From Onthophagus taurus (lineage: Eukaryota > Arthropoda > Insecta > Coleoptera > Scarabaeidae), in the NCBI RefSeq assembly GCF_036711975.1, contig NC_091967.1, forward strand, positions 6,634,001 through 6,698,000: a stretch of 64,000 nt of DNA, read 5' to 3'. A program made the position numbers and the translations under genes. How positions within the stretch are numbered: position 1 is the stretch's first letter; each line of letters starts with the position of its first letter. The notes below the pieces were generated by a model, which did no database searches, was not told where the DNA came from, and worked only from the letters and a program-made list of their open reading frames with translations. This document shows, one piece after another, positions 57,561-64,000 of the stretch.

Positions 57561-60500
57561 AATTTTTAAATAAAAATCGACTTATTCAAATAATTTCACC
57601 TCTTCCTTGGTAACAATAAACGAGCTGAAGATGCTCGCAGGGAGAAAGTGTGTCGGTTCCTGCTTGCAGGAGCGACGATCTTTGATCGTGAGAAAAGAAA
57701 TCAAACACGCAGAGGGACGCCGCCGTCGTCGTGCCCCTGAACCCGGGCGCAAGGTCTCGAGAAATTTCTTCGACCTACTTCCCTAGGAGTCACTCTCTAG
57801 ATGATCGGCCTGAAAAAACCAGTTCCCCAATGAGGAAGACGCGGCCCACCTGTCTTCTCCTTCCTTCAGCATTCCAATGCTAATCTGACAGAGGGACCCT
57901 AAAAATACTTGACCTACTTTGACTTCTTCGGCTAAAAGACTCATCTATAATAGGAAAGAAGAGTGGAAAAATTAATGAAAAGATTTGCCATTTTAAATAA
58001 GAAGTAATAACATTTAGTGATAAGGAGACCGTTAATGTTTGAAAAGCGTTGTTATGTAAAGTTATATAGTATAATGTGAAGATATGTAATGATTCTAAAT
58101 GTGGGTTATTATTATATAACCTTACCTAAACTTGTCTTTTATTTCAAGCTTTATAAACCAACTAATTTAAGTAAAAATACAAAAATTGTTATCTAAATCA
58201 AATAAATAATGATTTTTGAGTATATACAAATTGATTTTCTTTGCTGTTTTGTGGTCTGCAGAAGTTAACATTGACATTGTTGAACTTGACCACGACCGTA
58301 CGCCATCTATTCATAAGCGGCTGAGGTAAAAGTCATGGACGATGTCACGGTCGTCCGGATCGTGAGCTGTTCGTTTTCTAAGCTACTTCAACGCTCGGTG
58401 ACGAAGAAAACCTCTTCTTCTTCTTTTTACACTTTAATATTTACTTAAACAAAGATTTAATTTTTTTTATTAAATTACCAACAAACGTGTGGTTCTAATT
58501 TAATTTCATACCCGAATGCTAATTGGATAAATTAATACAATTAGGATAATCGTTCTTTCGAGATCACTTTCTCTTAGGAAACGTTTCGATTTCGGTAACC
58601 GCTTGGAGATGAACATATTTGATCGAGATGATATCGACGAGAGTAAACGTAATAGAAAGTTTTATCGCCTGTTAGATAGGTTTAGGGAAACCGATAAAGT
58701 GTTTTATCTTGTCGATAAATATTGAAGGTGTGGGTCGTTTTAGTAAAGACGACATCGAAGTGAGTAATGTAATAAGTTCGTAGACACCGGACATGACTGG
58801 AGAAAGTTTTCTCTTTTGAAACCGTCTGGACACGTTTGAAACCAATTGAAATCTTAAGAGGTCACAATTGGAGGTGATTTTTTTAGCCACGCATAATTAT
58901 AATAATCTTAGGAAAATTATAATTTTAAATGAATATTAACCCAGATATAAGACTCATTATAGTCCGCTTAAACGCCTGATTCATTCGTGATGAATTTTTT
59001 GAGAATTCATCCAACAACTATCTGTGCCAGATCGATATTTCGACAACAATCGTTCCGGAAACACAATTGTCTCAAAGTAACGTCACCAACAACAGTTTTT
59101 ATTATTAATCATATACCGTGCTACATTCAGGTTTCAATTTCTCTCCTTACGGGTTTAATTTTTGGGTTGGTAATTGTTTATTTTGTTATTTCTAAGTAAC
59201 ACGGATCGTCGGCTGACCGAAAAAACCACTGAAAAGAGAAGACAAAACCATTCGTTAGAAATTTTAACAACGAATCAGGTTTACGACTTGTACAATTAAC
59301 TACTACGGAATTAGATCCATTTTATAAAATGCTTGCACGTGGTTTACAACGTCTTTGTTTTCCCTTTTTCTTTTCGAGGTTGTTCAACCTGATAACCGGC
59401 AACAGGATTCGAAACGAAGATGTAGGTCAACTGCGTCGAATCATATACATACCTTTTGCTCAAGCTAAGAGTAAAAGCGATAGTGGAATAGATGAAGTAG
59501 ATATTCTCACAATCAGTGGTACTCAAACTACTATAAAAAACAATCATTTTAATATTATTATCATATCAATTTTATAACTTTAAATGGTCATTACGAATTA
59601 TGTTATTATATTTATATGTAAATTAAATTTCTAAATTTATACTTCGTTTTCACACATTCATAAATATTTTAAATTTGACGCGGCGGTTAAAATGTAAATA
59701 TTCATATGCTCTCAATACGCCGATTTAATTTAATTTAAAATGTGAAACCTTTATTATTAAAACAACAAGGTTAAATATCATTTTAAACGGCTTAAATTTT
59801 AATCAAATTTGAAAATAAAAATCTCTTTGAGATCGATTTTGGATATATCATAAGAAGAATGTCGTGGAGATCGGTGCAGAAGAGATCGTCTGAGGAGGTT
59901 ACCGTTACTGCTTCAAGTAGTTTTATCGTACCTGCTTCTTCTGAATTCCTTTAACCAATTATTATATGAAATGTCAACAAGATATTTTTATTATTTTTAA
60001 TTTAACCTGAGAAATTATGATTTCTCTGAAAGAATGGTAAATTGAAGCCTTTTTGATGTGTGCAGTAATTTCTTAACTCAATATTTCTTTCTACAACTGC
60101 TAGTTTTACGGCCTGAAGCAAAACAACTTGTTTTAAAGTCACTGTCTAGAGATATCTGGAACTGTAACTACTCCGGACATAATTTCGCTCTCCTTGCTTT
60201 AGAACTCTAGAGAGGAATGGATATAGTTTAATAGTATTAGTTTAATTTTAAATATTTATTTCTTTTAACATTTTGATAACTTCTTCTCAAAAGAAATCTG
60301 AATGAACGCTCGCTCAACGAAGAAAGTTATTGCGTCAAACTGTATCACGAATTAAACCAAGCGTAACAACTCGACGATCCTTGAACAGGGTAAGGATCTG
60401 TACTAATTCTAGGTCACACAAAAGATATTCCCGATCTACTTGCGCTCTATTGTTAGCGTTTACCTCTTAAAGCCGTATAAGATGACCGAATTCAATCCCA

Positions 60501-60622
60501 TTTGAATCCGAATTTGAAATTTTTGTGTATCTATTCAAATATTATTACGTATTTACATTTTATGTTAGGGCGCAGTGGGGAGCGGACGCCCCAAAAGTAG
60601 TGGGGCACGCACTACAGATCTG
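57561..60622. other. Intergenic DNA with GC-rich block and an unresolved open stretch
   Basis: A GC-rich block at 57,600-57,930 contains AACCAGTT (57,817-57,824), a Grainyhead-compatible site, and may be a shared enhancer. A second GC-richer patch is at 58,250-58,420. At 58,980-59,580 two open frames lie end to end on +. One ends in a hydrophobic stretch (SISLLTGLIFGLVIVYFVIS). The other, at 59,233-59,577, reads ELDPFYKMLARGLQRLCFPF and further. They could be exons of a small unrecognised membrane protein or chance; I could not join them by plausible splice sites. Confidence 0.4.
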
Positions 60623-60630
60623 TATATAAA
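60623..60630 (+). promoter_or_regulatory. TATA box of the eighth Osiris gene
   Basis: TATATAAA is followed about 32 nt on by ACAGTTG (A at 60,655). This gives a 5' UTR of about 58 nt before the start at 60,713. Confidence 0.6.
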
Positions 60631-60712
60631 GTTTACTACAACTAGATCTGAAACAGTTGTTTTATAGCGGTACATATTGAGCTCAGAACGAGTTATACAG
60701 AAAAAATTCAAC

Positions 60713-61543
60713 ATGCTTAGGTGTATAGTGTTTATGGTATTCGTCACTCTTGTAACGGGGAGAAGTACAGCTACGACATCGCAAAATGCTTTACCAGAAG
60801 AAGGAGCCAGAAGCCAAGAAACTTCTTATTTAGGCGACTTAAAATACATCTACAAAATTTATCAAGAATGTTCAGCCACTGAGCTAACTTCTTGCTTAAA
60901 ACTGAAACTAATCACTGCTATGGACCGAGCGGCTAAATCATTCGATAATATTGAAGTTATCCAAGGACTCAGCTTCGTGAAGAATAACGACGCCTCAAAT
61001 GAAATTTCCAACACAAACGAAGACATCGAAGCAACTTTACCCAGAGCTTTAGGCGAAAAGAATGAAGCTTTAAACAACATCATCTTTGATAAAATAACTT
61101 CGTTCTTTGACACCCACACATTACAAGTAAGATTATTACAAGAAAAAATAAATAGATGTATTAATTGTGTTTTTACCTTTCAGGTTAAATTACCTTCAGC
61201 ATCCGAACTTCAAAGATCGTTAACGGAAGAATCTAGAGGAAAAAAGAAAAAGATGAGCGGATTAATGCTCATCCCACTGATTTTGGGGGGAACTCTCATT
61301 CCTTTGGCTTTGGGGGCTTTAGCTTTATTGGCCGGAAAAGCTTTAATAGTTTCTAAGCTAGCTTTAGTTCTAGCTGGAATTATTGGTTTGAAAAAACTCC
61401 TTGGAGGTGGATCCAGCCATCAACAGCAACCCCATGAAATTTATGCTGGTGGACATAGTTCAGGATATGGAAGGTCTTACGATAAGGAAGATGTCCAAAG
61501 TATGGCTTACAACGCATATCAAGAGAAACCAAAAAGCACATAA
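60713..61543 (+). CDS. Osiris-family (DUF1676) protein, 2 exons with a stop-free 57-nt intron
   Basis: Exons 60,713-61,126 and 61,184-61,543 give 257 aa. The first ATG after the expected transcription start opens the signal peptide MLRCIVFMVFVTLVTG. The Cx7C pair is C53/C61 (ECSATELTSC). NNIIFDKITSFFDTHTLQ is the family block; the phase-0 intron follows directly. SRGKKKKMSG leads into the hydrophobic segment LMLIPLILGGTLIPLALGAL, which ends at GIIGLKKLLGGG. The tail is short, with DVQSMAYNAYQEK as the AQxLAY-type motif. The intron (61,127-61,183) has good GTAAGA and TTTCAG ends but is a multiple of three without a stop, so retention would add 19 residues including two Cys. Position suggests an Osi8/Osi9-type member. 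Confidence 0.92.
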   Translation: MLRCIVFMVFVTLVTGRSTATTSQNALPEEGARSQETSYLGDLKYIYKIYQECSATELTSCLKLKLITAMDRAAKSFDNIEVIQGLSFVKNNDASNEISNTNEDIEATLPRALGEKNEALNNIIFDKITSFFDTHTLQVRLLQEKINRCINCVFTFQVKLPSASELQRSLTEESRGKKKKMSGLMLIPLILGGTLIPLALGALALLAGKALIVSKLALVLAGIIGLKKLLGGGSSHQQQPHEIYAGGHSSGYGRSYDKEDVQSMAYNAYQEKPKST

Positions 61544-61643
61544 TTTTAAATAATGAAGTAATTTGTAATACCTCAAATAGGACTGTTATTTATTTCAAAA
61601 AAACATCTAATAATTTAATTTAGATTTTATATTTTTTAACTTA

Positions 61644-61649
61644 AATAAA
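61644..61649 (+). terminator. Polyadenylation signal of the eighth Osiris gene
   Basis: AATAAA lies 101 nt after the stop codon. Confidence 0.55.
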
Positions 61650-64000
61650 AATTTAATAATAAATAATTTTTTGTTTTAAATTTTCCTATCTAGACTAAAC
61701 TCACAAAAATGATATATTATCACGTCACCACCAATTTGATGATATCGCATGATCTTTACGATCTATTTCGCTTGGATAGTTGTGTGTCAAGTGTATTGGA
61801 GTAGATCGCCAAGTAAATATGTCAAATACACGCGTAAAAACTCACGCACACGAAACGAATTAAAGAAATTCTAAGCACCAATTAAAGAATCAGAATTTAA
61901 TAAACGGTTACGCTCGAAGGCTTATGTTATAGTTTAACCAGATTAATTTTGAAGTTGTTAGATACGGTGGTTATTACTCTTACTATTTGAGAGACATTAA
62001 TTATTAGGTGCTTTTGGTTGAATAAATTTTCTCCAATTTTGTCTGAAGGCTATAAATCTGACTATAATCTTGGCAATTTGAAACGTTCAGTGAGTGTAAC
62101 ATATAGGATTAACTTGACACTATTACCTGATGTATAAGTTATAGCGTATTTCGATTTAAAGAAAATCGATTTCCATTTACCACCCCACAAGATATAAACC
62201 GTATTTTACTTTTAACTGTTTATTATTTCAATATCAAACATATGTTTAATCCATTGTTATTTATTTTTTTAAATAATATATAATGTAACAGTTTCTTTAG
62301 AGTTTAAACAATACGAGAAGTATTCATTTACCGTTTGGTAGACAACAAAAGAGAAATATTAACGGGGAGAAGGAGAATTATTCAAACGTTGTATATATAG
62401 ATTTCGTGAAAACCTTTGTTCTTCAAATCGTTGGATGTTTTCATTAAGTCGACGGCGGATAAAAGAGGGCCGAAAACTTTCAGAACGAACAAAGAAAGAA
62501 GTTGAAAGTTGTATGTATACGAAAGCTTTTAAGAACTTCGTATTTATCTAGCCGGAGAAAATGTTAAAAAAAGGCGAGGTGAAAAACATAAATTTACAAA
62601 TTCTACTCACCAAAAAATCCGGGGAAACTTTATCCTAAACAGCCTCGCATTATGATATTTTGGTGAAATTAATTTTGTTGTTTCAAGCCGAATTTCATTA
62701 AACTTAATTAAAATTGTTGGTGATGTTCTATCGTAAAATTTAATTAAAACACCTCATCTTATAATAATAAAGGTACTTCTTTTCTATTGGTGTAATGTTG
62801 AAGTAGATTGACAGGGTATTTTCACATAATAAATTATTAATAATAATACAGTGAACGAAAAGTGAATAAATTAAAATTTAAGGTTAATGTGATAATAAAT
62901 CAAGCATGATTCGTTTTAACTAAATGCAACCTGTAACCCAGTAATTATTGAGTGTACTTTCTAGACGAGTTTAACATGCGAATGGAAGCAAAATTTATTA
63001 CCTACTATTTACAATTACGGTGTAACATCGTAATTTAATTTGATACGATTTGCGAATGTTATTATATATACGACATAATGTTTTGCATTTTATAAAATTA
63101 TCAAGATTATAAGAAAAAAATTTGTAGTGGTAATCATGTTTATTTAAAATCATGTAATTTGTTTTTCAGTGTGTTGCTAGCTGACATCAACATTACTAAA
63201 AATACGGAAGGATGGAATACATATGAATATTAGTAATACAAATATTGTAGGAATTGTAAACAATGGCAAACAAGATACTAGATAAAGAAGAGGAAGACAC
63301 GAGCGATAGGGGTAAAGAAGAAATAGAGAACAGGAATGTTGGTAATAGACTGGGAAAGGAAAAAGAAACTAGCCAGAGAGAAGAGTACAGAAGGAACTAG
63401 AAAAGCAAGAAACGAAGTAACATTAAAGCGAAAAACTAGAAGTGAGTGATAATGGTAGAAAAAGTCTCCGCAGATATGGAAAAAAAACACGTAAACCTCA
63501 GAATGTTTGTAATTTAGTATATAAAGTTTGTTGTTATAAGATTTTCTACAGATTTAAATTTTCTACTTGAATATATATTTGTAGAACTTTCTCACAATCT
63601 CTGCATCAATTTCGATAACACATTTTTGCAATACCCTGAAACTAAACCATTTAGTACACAAAACAGGTTCGAAGTAACGTGTGTTCATAACTGTTACGCG
63701 TTCCAGTAAATATCGCCAAGAACATAATTACAACTATGTTGCACCTCTTGCGACATCTTGTCGGCGAGATAAAAACGTTGGCTGTACACTATTCGTGTTG
63801 TTGAATGTGCGGAGTCGGAAAAACACAGGATTTATTTTCATTATGGTCGACGTAGGACATGCAAAATACCGGGTATAGGCCATAAATAGTGTTTAATCGG
63901 AATTGGCCCGGTTTACTTGCCGCTTTTGAATAGAATGAACCAAAGGTCAGGTTCCGCCATGAAATTTATTACGACACATCGGTGATACAATGGATGATGA
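61650..64000. other. Intergenic DNA to the right window edge
   Basis: No gene that I can support. A strongly purine-rich tract at 63,262-63,440 contains a 46-codon + frame from ATG 63,263 made almost only of charged residues (DKEEEDTSDRGKEE), preceded by an acceptor-like TTTTTCAG at 63,162-63,169. It could be a small exon but looks more like low-complexity DNA. The Osiris cluster probably continues beyond the window. Confidence 0.45.

Noticed and set aside
1-64000. CRISPR arrays, operons, rRNA genes, ribosome-binding sites
   Set aside because: The window is eukaryotic with spliced genes, and no regularly spaced direct repeats or rRNA-like sequence were seen.

Overview
The window is AT-rich insect chromosomal DNA. 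Three things point to this: spliced genes with very small introns (mostly 50-60 nt), TATA plus initiator-like promoters, and a run of eight Osiris (DUF1676) genes, a family known from insects and close relatives. The order NPF receptor then Osiris cluster matches my recollection of Drosophila 83D-E, where NPFR (CG1147) lies beside the first Osiris genes. The exact order of insect is not readable from this window; a beetle is only a guess.

Layout. 0-0.5 kb holds the last exon of a Gly/Gln-rich protein gene that enters from the left. 0.5-12.6 kb is gene-poor and carries a decayed LINE piece near 5.9 kb. 12.7-20.5 kb is a four-exon neuropeptide F receptor gene (385 aa) with kilobase introns; intron 1 holds LINE debris and three long-armed hairpins within 300 bp. 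20.8-26.7 kb is intergenic, with one GC-rich promoter-like block. 26.7-61.5 kb is the Osiris cluster: seven genes on + and one on -, at 26.7, 31.8, 42.3, 44.3-45.1 (minus), 47.8, 53.8, 56.5 and 60.7 kb. The 34-41 kb gap is the transposon sink: a MITE-like element, a decayed Mutator-like-transposase/YqaJ-nuclease copy on the minus strand, and a Jockey-like LINE remnant. 61.6-64 kb shows nothing firm.

The Osiris proteins share a plan: signal peptide, usually a Cx7C pair, a basic stretch (often GRGKKKK), a long hydrophobic DUF1676 segment ending near IGLKKL, and a C-terminal AQxLAY-type motif. They are thought to act in the secretory/endosomal system of cuticle-secreting epidermis. Intron number falls along the cluster (3, 4, 3, 1, 1, 0, 0, 1). 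Most promoters have a TATA box, about 25-32 nt upstream of a TCA-type initiator where one can be seen. Grainyhead-type AACCGGTT sites occur in intergenic DNA, consistent with shared epidermal control. Osi numbers are not assigned to single genes, because order alone does not decide them.
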